A stretch of 51,409 bases of DNA. It comes from Occallatibacter sp. (lineage in GTDB: Bacteria; Acidobacteriota; Terriglobia; Terriglobales; Acidobacteriaceae). The notes under the pieces were generated by a model. That model was given only the letters and a program-made list of their open reading frames with translations. It did not search any database and was not told the origin of the DNA. Positions 9,372 to 19,145 of this stretch are shown here, piece by piece. The translations under genes were made by a program, and so were the position numbers. The first letter of the stretch is position 1; each line of letters starts with the position of its first letter. The stretch is from the NCBI GenBank assembly GCA_031296165.1, contig JARLGF010000037.1, forward strand, positions 1 through 51,409, written 5' to 3'.

Positions 9372-10577
9372 ATGAGCATGGATGAGCCGAAGCCGGATGG
9401 CGCGGGCAACGCAGGAAAGTGGAAGCCGGTGCTTGGGCTTTCAGACGATCCGGTGGGACTGGTTGAAGGCACGGATTGGCGGGAATGGGCGGGCAAGACC
9501 GTGCCTGGGACGGTGTTTGACCAGCCGGAGCCGGAGGAACTGATCGAACTGACGGTGATTGTTCCGGCGCGGAACGAGGAGGATTGCCTGAGTGCGTGCC
9601 TGGAGTCGCTGGTGAGCCAGTCGGAGGAGATCTTTGCGCTGGGCAAGGATTGGGAACTGCTGGTGGTGGATGACCACTCGACAGACCGGACGGCGGAGAT
9701 TGCGCGGGGATTTGCAGGGGTGAGGGTGATCGAGGCGGGGAAACTGGAGAAGGGATGGACAGGAAAGACGAGTGCGATCTGGAAAGCGGCGAAGCAGGCG
9801 CGGGGGCGTTGGCTGCTGTTTACAGACGCCGATACGATGCACGAGCCGGGAGATCTGCGCCGGGCCATTCATGAGGCAGTGCGGCACAAGGTGGGGATGT
9901 TGAGCTATTCGCCGCGGCAGGCGACGAGCGGTCTGGCACAGCGGTCGCTGATGCCGCTGGTTTTCAGCGAGCTGTCGCTGGCTTATCCGCCGGCCAAAGT
10001 CTCCGACCCGAATACGCGGATTGCCGCGGCCAACGGGCAGTTTCTGCTGGTGGAGCGCGAGGCTTACCGGCGCTTGGGCGGCCACGCCAGCGTGGCGGAC
10101 AGGGTGCTGGAGGATGTGGAACTGGCGGTGCTTGCCAAGCGGCGCAAGGTGGGCCTGCGCTTCCGCTATGCCGACGATGCGCTGGCGGCGCGCATGTACC
10201 GATCGACGACTGCAATGATCGAGGGCTGGACCAAGAACCTGGCGCTGCTGTTCGACAATACGCTGGTGCTGTCGCTGTGGCGGGCGCTGGATATTTTCCT
10301 TCTGTTCGGGCTGCCGTTGCTGGCCGTGTGGCTGTGGAATGCCCGCTTTGCCGCTCACTCGCTGCAATGGCTGGGTGCGGGGTGGGTGCTGGCCCTGCTG
10401 TGGGTGCGGACACTGGTGCGGTTTTATGCGCGGGTGGCCAAGTCCAACTTTCCGTTTGTGGACTGTGCGCTGGCGCCGCTTGGACTGCCGCTGTTTGTGA
10501 TTTTGCTTTATCGTAGCTGGTTTCAGCATCGAATCCTGAAACAGGTTAGCTGGAAGGGCAGGACGTATCCGGGATGA
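9372..10577 (+). CDS. family 2 glycosyltransferase, membrane-associated
   Basis: LTVIVPARNEEDCLSACLESL, LLVVDDHSTDRTAEIA, LFTDADTMHEPGDL, RVLEDVELAVLAKR; C-terminal TM segments. Confidence 0.85.
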   Translation: MSMDEPKPDGAGNAGKWKPVLGLSDDPVGLVEGTDWREWAGKTVPGTVFDQPEPEELIELTVIVPARNEEDCLSACLESLVSQSEEIFALGKDWELLVVDDHSTDRTAEIARGFAGVRVIEAGKLEKGWTGKTSAIWKAAKQARGRWLLFTDADTMHEPGDLRRAIHEAVRHKVGMLSYSPRQATSGLAQRSLMPLVFSELSLAYPPAKVSDPNTRIAAANGQFLLVEREAYRRLGGHASVADRVLEDVELAVLAKRRKVGLRFRYADDALAARMYRSTTAMIEGWTKNLALLFDNTLVLSLWRALDIFLLFGLPLLAVWLWNARFAAHSLQWLGAGWVLALLWVRTLVRFYARVAKSNFPFVDCALAPLGLPLFVILLYRSWFQHRILKQVSWKGRTYPG

Positions 10578-10745
10578 AGAGCAGCTTTTAGCTTCTAGCT
10601 GCTAGCCTCTAGCTGTTCGTGCCGAACGGGTGGATAGTTTTCAACCACGAGGTTTTCGGCTTGAATTTTGAAGACATGAAGTGTGGTCTGCATTGGGTGA
10701 AACCATGGAGCGGATAGTGGCATCTTTATGTAAAGAGGACCAGGG

Positions 10746-11171
10746 ATGATCTTTCTGACGCGGCGAGCTACGTTTTCTGCTTCGCACTACTACTGGAACG
10801 ACGCCTGGCCTGCGGAAAAGAATGAGCAGGTCTTCGGACGCTGCGCCAATCGCAACGGGCACGGGCACAACTACACGCTGGAGGTCACGGTGGCGGGCGA
10901 GCCGGACCCGGTTACCGGATTTGTGGTCGATCTGAAGTGGCTGAAGGACGTGATGGAGCGGGAAGTGCTGTCGGCCTGGGATCATCGCCATCTGAACCTG
11001 GAGGTTACGGAGTTTGCCGCGGGAAAGCTGATTCCGACGACAGAAAATATTGCGATTGCGGCATGGAAACGGTTGGAACCGGTGGTTACGTTAGCCGGGG
11101 GAGCGCGGTTGAGCCGGGTTCGCGTGTATGAGACGCCGGAGATTTTTGCCGAATACCGGGGCGGGCTATGA
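10746..11171 (+). CDS. 6-pyruvoyl-tetrahydropterin synthase/QueD family (paralogue 1)
   Basis: TFSASHYY, VFGRCANRNGHGHNYTLEV, WDHRHLNLEV, PTTENIA, VYETPE. Confidence 0.9.
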   Translation: MIFLTRRATFSASHYYWNDAWPAEKNEQVFGRCANRNGHGHNYTLEVTVAGEPDPVTGFVVDLKWLKDVMEREVLSAWDHRHLNLEVTEFAAGKLIPTTENIAIAAWKRLEPVVTLAGGARLSRVRVYETPEIFAEYRGGL

Positions 11172-11590
11172 ACGCTGACTCTGGGACTGCCTACTTTGGC
11201 CGCCGCTATCTGCTGAGTGCCAGCCACCGGCTTCATGCCGATGCGCTCACCGCGGAGGAGAACCGGGCAACGTATGGGAAGTGCAACAATCCCCATGGAC
11301 ACGGGCACAACTATGTGGTGGAGGTAATGGCGGGCGGAGCGGTGGACCCGGAGACCGGCATGGTGGTGAATATGGCGGCGCTGGACGAGGCGGTGCGCAG
11401 CCGGGTACTCGATCGGTTTGACCACACCAACTTGAATCTCGACCCGTTGTTTGCGAATCATGTGCCGACTACCGAGAATCTAAGTAAGGCGATCTTCACG
11501 CTGCTCGATGGCGAACTTGCGCCAGCCAGGCTGACGCAGGTGCGAGTGGAAGAGACAGAGAACAATTTTTTTGAGTGTACGGGCGATTGA
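11168..11590 (+). CDS. 6-pyruvoyl-tetrahydropterin synthase/QueD family (paralogue 2)
   Basis: LLSASHRLHADAL, TYGKCNNPHGHGHNYVVEV, FDHTNLNLDP, PTTENLS, VEETENNFFE; ATGA overlap with the upstream gene. Confidence 0.9.
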   Translation: MNADSGTAYFGRRYLLSASHRLHADALTAEENRATYGKCNNPHGHGHNYVVEVMAGGAVDPETGMVVNMAALDEAVRSRVLDRFDHTNLNLDPLFANHVPTTENLSKAIFTLLDGELAPARLTQVRVEETENNFFECTGD

Positions 11591-11664
11591 TTTTTTGAAA
11601 GTTAAGTGGAAGTGAGTTTTGCGAGGGAATTCGCCCTATCCCCTGGGGCGAGAGGACGAGGACC

Positions 11665-12294
11665 ATGGCGCAGCCAATTGCAGTGAGCAAGGCAGTTCGG
11701 AGGGTTGGGAGTGACGAAGGGCTGAACGCGTTCAGCACCGAGGAGATGTATCGCGAGATTCTGATCCGGCTGGGCGAGGACCCAGGTCGCGACGGCTTGC
11801 GGACCACGCCGGCCCGCGTGGAAAAGTCGATGGCTTTTTTAACCAAGGGCTACGACGAGGACCCGCTCAAGATTCTGCGCGGAGCCATGTACGACGTGGA
11901 CTATGACGAGATGGTGATCGTCAAGGACATCGAGATGTTCTCACTATGCGAGCACCATATGCTGCCCTTCTTTGGAAAAGTGCATGTGGCCTATATTCCC
12001 AAAGGAAAAGTCATCGGGCTGAGCAAGATTCCCCGCCTGGTGGAGGTGTTTGCGCGCCGTTTGCAGGTGCAGGAGCGGCTGACCCGGCAGATTGCCGACA
12101 CGATTCAGCACGCCATCGAGCCGCAGGGCGTGGGCGTCGTGATTGAGGCGCGGCACCTGTGCATGATGATGCGCGGCATTGAAAAACAGAACTCGTCCAC
12201 GGTCACTTCGGCCATGGTGGGCTGCTTCCACCAGAAAGAGACGCGGGCGGAGTTCCTGACGCTGGTGCGGCATTCAAGCACGGGCGGCATGTGA
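11665..12294 (+). CDS. folE: GTP cyclohydrolase I
   Basis: [81 protein letters not shown]. Confidence 0.96.
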   Translation: MAQPIAVSKAVRRVGSDEGLNAFSTEEMYREILIRLGEDPGRDGLRTTPARVEKSMAFLTKGYDEDPLKILRGAMYDVDYDEMVIVKDIEMFSLCEHHMLPFFGKVHVAYIPKGKVIGLSKIPRLVEVFARRLQVQERLTRQIADTIQHAIEPQGVGVVIEARHLCMMMRGIEKQNSSTVTSAMVGCFHQKETRAEFLTLVRHSSTGGM

Positions 12295-12324
12295 GCGGCA
12301 GGGCTTGTCGACTACAGTAGATAG

Positions 12325-13209
12325 GTGAATGGGCTTCTGATAGTCGACAAACCGGGCGGCATGACCAGCCACGATGTGGTGGGGCGGCTGCGCAAGATTA
12401 CAGGCGAGCGCTCCGTGGGCCACCTGGGTACGCTGGACCCCATGGCGACTGGCGTTCTGCCGCTGCTGCTGGGCAAGTACACACGCCTGGCGCAATACTT
12501 TTCTTCCGCGGAAAAGAGTTATACCGGGGCCATCCGCTTCGGGTTTTCAACAGACACGTATGACGCCGAGGGTGAAGCAGCCGGCGAGGACGTGTGTCCG
12601 GTGCTGACGCTCGATCAGGTGCGCACGGCGGCGAGCCGTTTCCATGGCGAGATGGATCAGATGCCGCCGGCTTACTCCGCAAAAAAGATTGGCGGCAAAC
12701 CGGCCTACAAGCTGGCCCGCGAGGGCAAGCCGGTGGAACTCAAGACGGCCAAGGTGCGTATTGCAGACTTTGAGATCACCGGGCTGGAGGGCGCGGAAGC
12801 TAGCTTCGCCATTAGCATCAGCGCAGGTGGCTATGTGCGCTCCATAGCGCACGAACTGGGCCAGGACCTGGGCTGCGGGGCGCATTTGAGCCGGCTGCGG
12901 AGGACGCAGGCCGGGGTATTTACCCTTGGCGAGGCGCACACGCTGGAGGAACTGCAAGTGCTGGCCGGAGATGTGGAGGCGCTGGAAGGCTTGTGCGTGC
13001 ATCCGCGCAGCCTGTTGCCAGAGATGCCCTCGGTTACTGGCGATGCCATGGCCCTGGGACGCTTGCGCAACGGCGCTCAAGCCAATCTGCCGGAGCTTTC
13101 GCGAGCGCCGCTGGTGAAGGTGTTTGCCGGGCAGCGGGAGCTGGTGGGGATTGCGAAGCGCGTGGCGGGAACACTGTTTCAGCCGGTGGTGGTGTTCAGT
13201 GGCCAGTGA
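12325..13209 (+). CDS. truB: tRNA pseudouridine(55) synthase TruB
   Basis: MNGLLIVDKPGGMTSHDVVGRLRKITGERSVGHLGTLDPMATGVLPLLLGKYTRL, MPPAYSAKKIGGKPAYKLAREG. Confidence 0.96.
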   Translation: MNGLLIVDKPGGMTSHDVVGRLRKITGERSVGHLGTLDPMATGVLPLLLGKYTRLAQYFSSAEKSYTGAIRFGFSTDTYDAEGEAAGEDVCPVLTLDQVRTAASRFHGEMDQMPPAYSAKKIGGKPAYKLAREGKPVELKTAKVRIADFEITGLEGAEASFAISISAGGYVRSIAHELGQDLGCGAHLSRLRRTQAGVFTLGEAHTLEELQVLAGDVEALEGLCVHPRSLLPEMPSVTGDAMALGRLRNGAQANLPELSRAPLVKVFAGQRELVGIAKRVAGTLFQPVVVFSGQ

Positions 13210-13231
13210 ACAGTGGTCAGTTTTCAGTTGG
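13204..13231. repeat. four degenerate 7-bp units in inverted orientation to the main array
   Basis: CAGTGAA CAGTGGT CAGTTTT CAGTTGG. Confidence 0.6.
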
Positions 13232-13281
13232 TTTTGCGGAGATTCGAACTATTGCGGCTGCCAGTAGATCGTGCGGGGGTT

Positions 13282-13516
13282 ACTGACAACTGACAACTGT
13301 TCACTGACAACTGTTCACTGACAACTGTTCACTGACAACTGTTCACTGACAACTGTTCACTGACTACTGACAACTGACAACTGACTACTGACAACTGACT
13401 ACTGACTACTGACAACTGACTACTGACTACTGACAACTGACTACTGACAACTGACAACTGACTACTGACAACTGACTACTGACAACTGACAACTGACAAC
13501 TGACAACTGACTACTG
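13282..13516. repeat. heptameric tandem array, 33 in-phase units of three types (ACTGACA / ACTGACT / ACTGTTC)
   Basis: Unit-by-unit parse with no phase break from 13282 to 13512, then partial ACTG. Confidence 0.95.
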
Positions 13517-14152
13517 GCCTTTGCGCAGTAAAGGCTTGAGGGTGGGAAGCAGTGTGTTGGCGATGATTTCAGAGCCTTTGGCGGTGGGATGGATGCCGTC
13601 TCTCTGAATAGTGTCGGGAACATTGACCAGGCCTTTGTAGATCATGGGCACAAAGGCGGTGTGATGTTTGGCAGCCAGGCTGCGGAAGACCTGGTCGAAG
13701 GAGTGGATGTAGTCCTTGCCAAAGTTGGGCGGCAGGGTGATGCCGGCAAGCAGAATTTTGATGTGCGCGTTTTCCAGCGCTGTGAGCACCTGATCGAGAT
13801 TGCGGCTGGTTTGGTCGAGAGGCAGGCCGCGCAAGCCGTCGTTGCCGCCGAACTCGACAATCACGACATCGGGGTGCAGGCGCAGGACAGTTGGCAGGCC
13901 GGCAACGGCGTCTTTGGTGGTGGCTCCGCTGGTACCTAGATTGTTGACGCGATGCCGATAGCCGCTGCGGTCCAGATCGCGCTGCAGTGCATCGGGAAAA
14001 GATTGCCCGTCGTCGAGGCCATAACCGGCGGTAATGCTGTCGCCATAGCAGACCAGGACGGGCCGGTTTGAGACAGGCTTTTGTGCGGTCAAGGCAGGAC
14101 CGGCCAGAAGCAGCAGCCCAAGCGAAACGATAATCGTACGGCAAACGTCCAC
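13511..14152 (-). CDS. SGNH/GDSL arylesterase (TesA-like)
   Basis: Signal peptide, VCYGDSITAGYGLDDGQSFPDALQRDL, VEFGGNDGLRG, RDGIHPTAKGSEIIA. Confidence 0.88.
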   Translation of the reverse strand: MDVCRTIIVSLGLLLLAGPALTAQKPVSNRPVLVCYGDSITAGYGLDDGQSFPDALQRDLDRSGYRHRVNNLGTSGATTKDAVAGLPTVLRLHPDVVIVEFGGNDGLRGLPLDQTSRNLDQVLTALENAHIKILLAGITLPPNFGKDYIHSFDQVFRSLAAKHHTAFVPMIYKGLVNVPDTIQRDGIHPTAKGSEIIANTLLPTLKPLLRKGQ

Positions 14153-14224
14153 AAATACAGTGTAGCGAAAAGCAGGGAATAGAGATCAGGTAAGACAGAA
14201 CAGTTCTACAAGCTTTCAGGAGGC

Positions 14225-14962
14225 TTGCGAGTGATTGAGGTACGGGATGCGAAGAAGTGGATTCAAAACGGCGCGCGCCGCGTGGAGATTCTGAAGGGAA
14301 TCACCCTGACCATTCCAGCCGGCCAGTTTGTGGCCATTGTGGGCGCCAGCGGCAGCGGGAAGAGCACGCTGCTGGGGCTGCTGGCCGGTCTGGATACGCC
14401 CAGCTCCGGAGAGATCTGGCTGGACGGCGTGCCCATCCACAACCTGGCCGAGGCGCAACTGGCCGAAGTGCGCGGCAGCAAGATCGGGTTTGTCTTCCAG
14501 TCCTACCAACTGATTGCCACGCTCACCGCTCTCGAAAACGTACTGCTTCCCTATGAGTTGAACGTAGAGGGCAGCGGCCTGGCGCGGGCGCGGCGTCTGC
14601 TGGGCGAGGTGGGCTTGGCGGAGCGTGTGGATCACTATCCCGTGCAGCTCTCGGGAGGCGAACAGCAGCGGGTGGCGCTGGCTCGGGCCTTCGTGGTTGA
14701 GCCGCCCATCGTGATGGCCGATGAGCCGACGGGCAATCTGGACTCAACGAACGGAAAACTGGTGCTGGACCTGTTGCTGGAACGGAACAAGCGGGCCGGG
14801 ACCACGCTGGTGCTGGTGACGCACGATCCTGAAGTGGCCCGCTGCGCCGATCGCAGGATTGTGCTGAAAGACGGGCTGGTAGTGGAAGACACGCTGTCCT
14901 TTACGGCAGAGTTGAGCAGCCCGGATGCGGGAACGGTTGCCGAGCGGGGTCAGAATGGCTAA
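14225..14962 (+). CDS. ABC transporter ATP-binding protein, YbbA/LolD-like
   Basis: VGASGSGKSTLLGLLAGLD (Walker A), LSGGEQQRVALARAF, VMADEPTGNLD; TTG start. Confidence 0.92.
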   Translation: MRVIEVRDAKKWIQNGARRVEILKGITLTIPAGQFVAIVGASGSGKSTLLGLLAGLDTPSSGEIWLDGVPIHNLAEAQLAEVRGSKIGFVFQSYQLIATLTALENVLLPYELNVEGSGLARARRLLGEVGLAERVDHYPVQLSGGEQQRVALARAFVVEPPIVMADEPTGNLDSTNGKLVLDLLLERNKRAGTTLVLVTHDPEVARCADRRIVLKDGLVVEDTLSFTAELSSPDAGTVAERGQNG

Positions 14963-17531
14963 GCGGGCACTGAGTTGGAAGCGCGCCGGAGCCATCGGCT
15001 GGCGGGATCTGAAATCCGCGCCAGGCAAGTTCGGTTTTGTGGTGCTGTCGGTTGCGGTGGGTGTTGCGGCGCTGGTGGGCGTACGGGGCTTCAGCGACAG
15101 CTTTCGCAGCACGCTCTCAACCGAGGCGCGATCATTGCTGGCCGGCGACCTGAGCGCGCGCCTGTTTCAAGAACCCACTACAGAGGAAAAGACAAAGATA
15201 GCAGCCATTCTGCAAGGAACCGCCGGGATGCGTTCGACCTGGATTACGGAGACCATTTCAATGGCTTCGGCGCCGCCCGATCCGGTTCCGCTGCTGGTCT
15301 CGCTCAAGGCCGTCGATCCCACCGAGTATCCCTACTACGGAACGGCCGAGCTGGAGCCGGCAATGACCTTGCAGCAGGCTTTGCAGGGCGACTCGGCGGT
15401 GGTGGCGGACGAGTTTCTGATTCGCCTGAATGCACAGGTAGGCCAGACGCTGCGGTTGGGCGGCAGGAACTTCAGAATCGCGGCCGTGCTGAAGCAGGAG
15501 CCGGATCGAATCACCGCCGGAGCCGGGATGGGGCCGCGGGTGATGATCTCGAAGGCGGCGCTGGACCGTACCGGCCTGCTGGCTCTGGGTAGCCGCGCCA
15601 CCCGCAAGCTGCTCATCAAGTTGCCGGAGAAGCTCTCAACCGCGACAGAAGCCGCAGCGCTGCGCAAGCAGTTGGAAGAGGCTTTGCCTGACGCGCAGGT
15701 GATGGACTACCGCGAGGGAAATCCCGCGCTCACCCAGGGGCTGGACCACGCGACCGCGATTCTGAGCCTGATCTGCCTGGTGGCGATGGTGCTGGGAGCA
15801 ATCGGCGTGGCCATGGCCATGCATGCTCACCTGGAACAGCGCATGGACATGCTGGCCATTCTCAAGGCTGTTGGTGCAGGGTCTGCCGATCTGCTGCGCA
15901 TCTTTCTCTTGCAGACGCTGGGGCTGGGGTTGGCCGGAGGCGTGCTGGGCGTGGCTGTGGGAGTAGGCGTGATGGTGGCGCTGCCTGCGGTGTTCGGCAC
16001 TCTGCTCCCGGTTCATGCGGTGCTGGCATTTCCCTGGCAGTCGGCGCTGGCCGGGCTGGCAACGGGTCTGCTGACGACGCTGTTGTTCTGCCTGCCGCCA
16101 CTGCTGGACGTGCGCGCGGTGAGGCCGGTGCTGGTGTTGCGCAGGATGGTGGAGCAAGGGCCGGAGGGCATTGGCGGCTGGTTTGCGCGCTGGTGGGCGC
16201 GCCGGCTGCAACTGGGAATCTCCGTGATCGTGGTGCTGGCGCTGGGCGGAATTGCCTGGGCGCTGTCGGACTCGGCCAAGGTGGGAACATGGTTTGCCGT
16301 GCTGTTCACCATGGCGCTGGTGGTTCTGCTGGTGCTGTCGGCTGTCTCGCTGCGCACGCTGCGTTTTCTGCTCAATCGCGTGCGGCTGCGGCTGCCGTCG
16401 TCGCTGCGCCACGGGCTGTCGAATCTGTACCGGCCAGGCAATCAGTCGGCCGCGGTTCTGGCGGCGCTGGGAACGGGCGTGATGCTCATCCTGGCGGTTT
16501 ACCTGATGCAGGCGGCTCTGCTGCGCGATTTGCGCGAGACTGCCTCGCCCAAGTTGCCCAATATTTTTCTGGTGGATGTGACCAACGATGAGGTTGCCGG
16601 CGTTAGGGATTTTTTTAGCCGCCAGCCTGGGATGAGCCAGTCGCTGGACCTGATGCCGGTGGTTCCCGGGCGATTCGTCTCCATCAACGGCCAGCCGGTG
16701 GAGCAGATGCAGGGGCAGCACTTTCCCCGCCGGATGCTGCAGAACGCCGAATTGACCTGGGCCGATGCGCCTCCTGAGGGCGACAAGGTGACGCAGGGAG
16801 CGTGGTGGACCGACGGGAGTGCAGCCGGGTTGAGCGTGAGCCAGGGCGTGGCCGAGCGGCTGCACATCGGCGTGGGCACGATGGTGGAGTTGGAGACTGG
16901 TGGAACGGTGCACAAGCTCACGGTGGCGGCTGTGTACCGCGCCGATGGGCAGCACCTGGGGTCGCGTGTCTCGTTTGTTCTGCCTTCAGGCCTGCTCAAG
17001 AACCAGCCGGCCACATGGTATGGCGGCGCGCATGTCGATCCCAAACAGGTTGCGTCGATGGAGCGGTCACTGTTTGCGGCTTATCCCACGATTACGGTGA
17101 TTAATCTTGCCGATGTGCTGGTGCGCATTGAAAGCGTAGTGAATCAGATTACGTTTGTGGTGCGCTTTCTGGCGGGCTTCTCCATCTTTGCCGGATTGAT
17201 GATTCTGGCTTCGAGCATTGCCAGCACACGTTTCCGGCGGATGCGGGAGGCGGTGGTGCTGAAGACGCTGGGGGCCACGCGGATGCGCATTGTGCGCACC
17301 TTCAGCGTGGAGTTCAGCGTGCTGGGGTTGCTGGCCGGGGCAGTGGGCGTGGTGTTTGCCAACCTGCTTACGCGCGTGCTGCTGCACAAGATGGAAGTTG
17401 GATTCCATATCGAGTGTGGCGCCACGCTGATTGCGCTGGTGGGAACGGCGGTGCTGGCCACGGCAACAGGGTGGATTGCGAGCTACCGGATTCTTGGCCT
17501 GCGCCCGCTTGAGGTGCTGCGCGAAGAGTGA
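14955..17531 (+). CDS. ABC transporter permease, FtsX/YbbP-like
   Basis: 868-aa ORF trimmed to ATG 14955; multiple TM segments; C-terminal FtsX-like LKTLGATRMRIVRTFSVEFSVLGLLAGAVG; overlaps the ATPase gene. Confidence 0.9.
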   Translation: MAKRALSWKRAGAIGWRDLKSAPGKFGFVVLSVAVGVAALVGVRGFSDSFRSTLSTEARSLLAGDLSARLFQEPTTEEKTKIAAILQGTAGMRSTWITETISMASAPPDPVPLLVSLKAVDPTEYPYYGTAELEPAMTLQQALQGDSAVVADEFLIRLNAQVGQTLRLGGRNFRIAAVLKQEPDRITAGAGMGPRVMISKAALDRTGLLALGSRATRKLLIKLPEKLSTATEAAALRKQLEEALPDAQVMDYREGNPALTQGLDHATAILSLICLVAMVLGAIGVAMAMHAHLEQRMDMLAILKAVGAGSADLLRIFLLQTLGLGLAGGVLGVAVGVGVMVALPAVFGTLLPVHAVLAFPWQSALAGLATGLLTTLLFCLPPLLDVRAVRPVLVLRRMVEQGPEGIGGWFARWWARRLQLGISVIVVLALGGIAWALSDSAKVGTWFAVLFTMALVVLLVLSAVSLRTLRFLLNRVRLRLPSSLRHGLSNLYRPGNQSAAVLAALGTGVMLILAVYLMQAALLRDLRETASPKLPNIFLVDVTNDEVAGVRDFFSRQPGMSQSLDLMPVVPGRFVSINGQPVEQMQGQHFPRRMLQNAELTWADAPPEGDKVTQGAWWTDGSAAGLSVSQGVAERLHIGVGTMVELETGGTVHKLTVAAVYRADGQHLGSRVSFVLPSGLLKNQPATWYGGAHVDPKQVASMERSLFAAYPTITVINLADVLVRIESVVNQITFVVRFLAGFSIFAGLMILASSIASTRFRRMREAVVLKTLGATRMRIVRTFSVEFSVLGLLAGAVGVVFANLLTRVLLHKMEVGFHIECGATLIALVGTAVLATATGWIASYRILGLRPLEVLREE

Positions 17532-17549
17532 GAAAAACAGGGAATCCCG

Positions 17550-18095
17550 CTACTCCGGGTGGTCTGGCGACATGAGGCAGATGTCGGGCAGGTTCCGGTA
17601 GCGCTCGGCGTAGTCCATTCCGTAGCCGATGACGAAGAGATTGGGAATGGAGAAGCCAACGTAGTCGGCCTCAATCTTTTCCAGCCGCCGCGAGGGCTTG
17701 TCAAGCAGCGTGGCGATGCGCAGGGATTTGGGATGCTGCTGCATGAACAGCTTGCGCAGGTAAGAGAGGGTAAGACCGGTGTCGAGAATGTCCTCGACTA
17801 CCAGGACATTCTTCCCCTCGATCGGCTGGTCGAGATCCTTGATGAGCTTGACCGCGCCGGAGGAGCGCTGGCCCTTGCCGTAGCTGGAGGTGGCCACAAA
17901 GTCGAAGGTGGCGTCAGCCTGTATGGTGCGGGACAGGTCGGCCAGAAAAGGCGCGGCGCCCTTCAGTACGCCGATCATTACCAGCTTTTCACCTTGCAGG
18001 TCGCGGGTAATCTGTGCGCCCATCTCGGCGACGCGCTCGGCGATCTGTTGACGGGTATAAAGAACCTCAAGCCCAGGATAAGTCGTGCTAGCCAT
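17550..18095 (-). CDS. hpt: hypoxanthine phosphoribosyltransferase
   Basis: VMIGVLKGAAPFLADLSR, VLVVEDILDTGLTLSYLRKLF (PRPP motif), ATLLDKPSRR, VIGYGMDYAERYRNLPDI. Confidence 0.94.
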   Translation of the reverse strand: MASTTYPGLEVLYTRQQIAERVAEMGAQITRDLQGEKLVMIGVLKGAAPFLADLSRTIQADATFDFVATSSYGKGQRSSGAVKLIKDLDQPIEGKNVLVVEDILDTGLTLSYLRKLFMQQHPKSLRIATLLDKPSRRLEKIEADYVGFSIPNLFVIGYGMDYAERYRNLPDICLMSPDHPE

Positions 18096-18217
18096 GCACT
18101 CAGTATCGCCTGAGCATGGGTCCGTTGGGCAAGCAGGCCTGTGCAAATCCTCGCTGAATTGCAGGGCAGGGCTGGGACACTCTCTTGCGGTTGCCTGCGC
18201 GGCTATACTTGAAAGAC

Positions 18218-19012
18218 ATGTTGCCTTTTTTACACGTTTGGCATTTCAACCTGCCCACCTTCGGGCTGATGCTGTGGCTGGCCGCCGTGGCCGCGGCTTT
18301 TGTCATGGATCGGGGATTCCGCCGCGCGCACATCCACAATGCAGACGGGACAGTGGCCGATGCGGTAGGCATGGTGGCCGTTGCCGTTGTTCTGGGCATT
18401 GTGGGCGCCAAGCTGTGGCACGTCATCGACACTCCCATGGAATTTCGCGATCAGGGCTGGCGCGTGTTGTGGGATTCGGCGGGGTTTGCCTGGTTTGGCG
18501 GACTCGTTTTCGGCATCTCGGCGCTGGTGTTTCAGGGCTGGTGGGCCAGGATAGGTGGCCTGCGGACGCTGGACCTGGCTGCGCCGGCTGCGGCTATTGG
18601 CTACGGCATCGGACGCATCGGCTGCTTTCTCTCCGGAGACGGCTGCTATGGACTGCCGACCACGCTCCCCTGGGGCATGAGCTTCCCCAACGGCATTGAG
18701 CCCACTCTCGTCCGCGTTCACCCCACCCCCCTTTACGAATTTGCAGCCGGGCTGCTGATCGGCTGGTGGCTGTGGCGGCGCGGCGGAAAACCGCATGGTA
18801 CGGGGGCCATTGTGGGCCAGTACCTGATGTTGAGCGGCCTGGCGCGCTTTCTGGTTGAATTTATACGCCGCAACCCCAAGGTTCTGTGGGGGTTATCCAA
18901 CGCCCAGTTGGCCAGCGCAGGCTCCGTGCTCGTGGGAATCGCGCTGATCTGGTGGGCCGCCACGCGCCCCGCCTTCAAAACGGAGCAGACTGCGGTGGAG
19001 AAGCCGGCGTAG
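18218..19012 (+). CDS. lgt: prolipoprotein diacylglyceryl transferase
   Basis: Multi-TM; AIGYGIGRIGCFLSGDGCYGLPTTLPWGMSFP, VHPTPLYEF, ARFLVEFIRRNP. Confidence 0.93.
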   Translation: MLPFLHVWHFNLPTFGLMLWLAAVAAAFVMDRGFRRAHIHNADGTVADAVGMVAVAVVLGIVGAKLWHVIDTPMEFRDQGWRVLWDSAGFAWFGGLVFGISALVFQGWWARIGGLRTLDLAAPAAAIGYGIGRIGCFLSGDGCYGLPTTLPWGMSFPNGIEPTLVRVHPTPLYEFAAGLLIGWWLWRRGGKPHGTGAIVGQYLMLSGLARFLVEFIRRNPKVLWGLSNAQLASAGSVLVGIALIWWAATRPAFKTEQTAVEKPA

Positions 19013-19145
19013 GGCAGCCCGACCGATCTGAATCGAATGGGGAAATCGGCCAGGGCGAAGGTTTATAGCACCGGAGTCTGAGCGTTTCAAGCTGGCCCAC
19101 TATGCCGCAGTGTCTCGTTTCGCTACAGTAAAATGTCTCGTTTCA

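Noticed and set aside
13282-13516. CRISPR array
   Set aside because: Seven-bp contiguous units without spacers; no cas genes. It is a heptamer tandem repeat.
15636-16955. 439-aa minus ORF rich in H/Q/R
   Set aside because: Antisense to the FtsX-like permease; composition is a GC-skew artefact.
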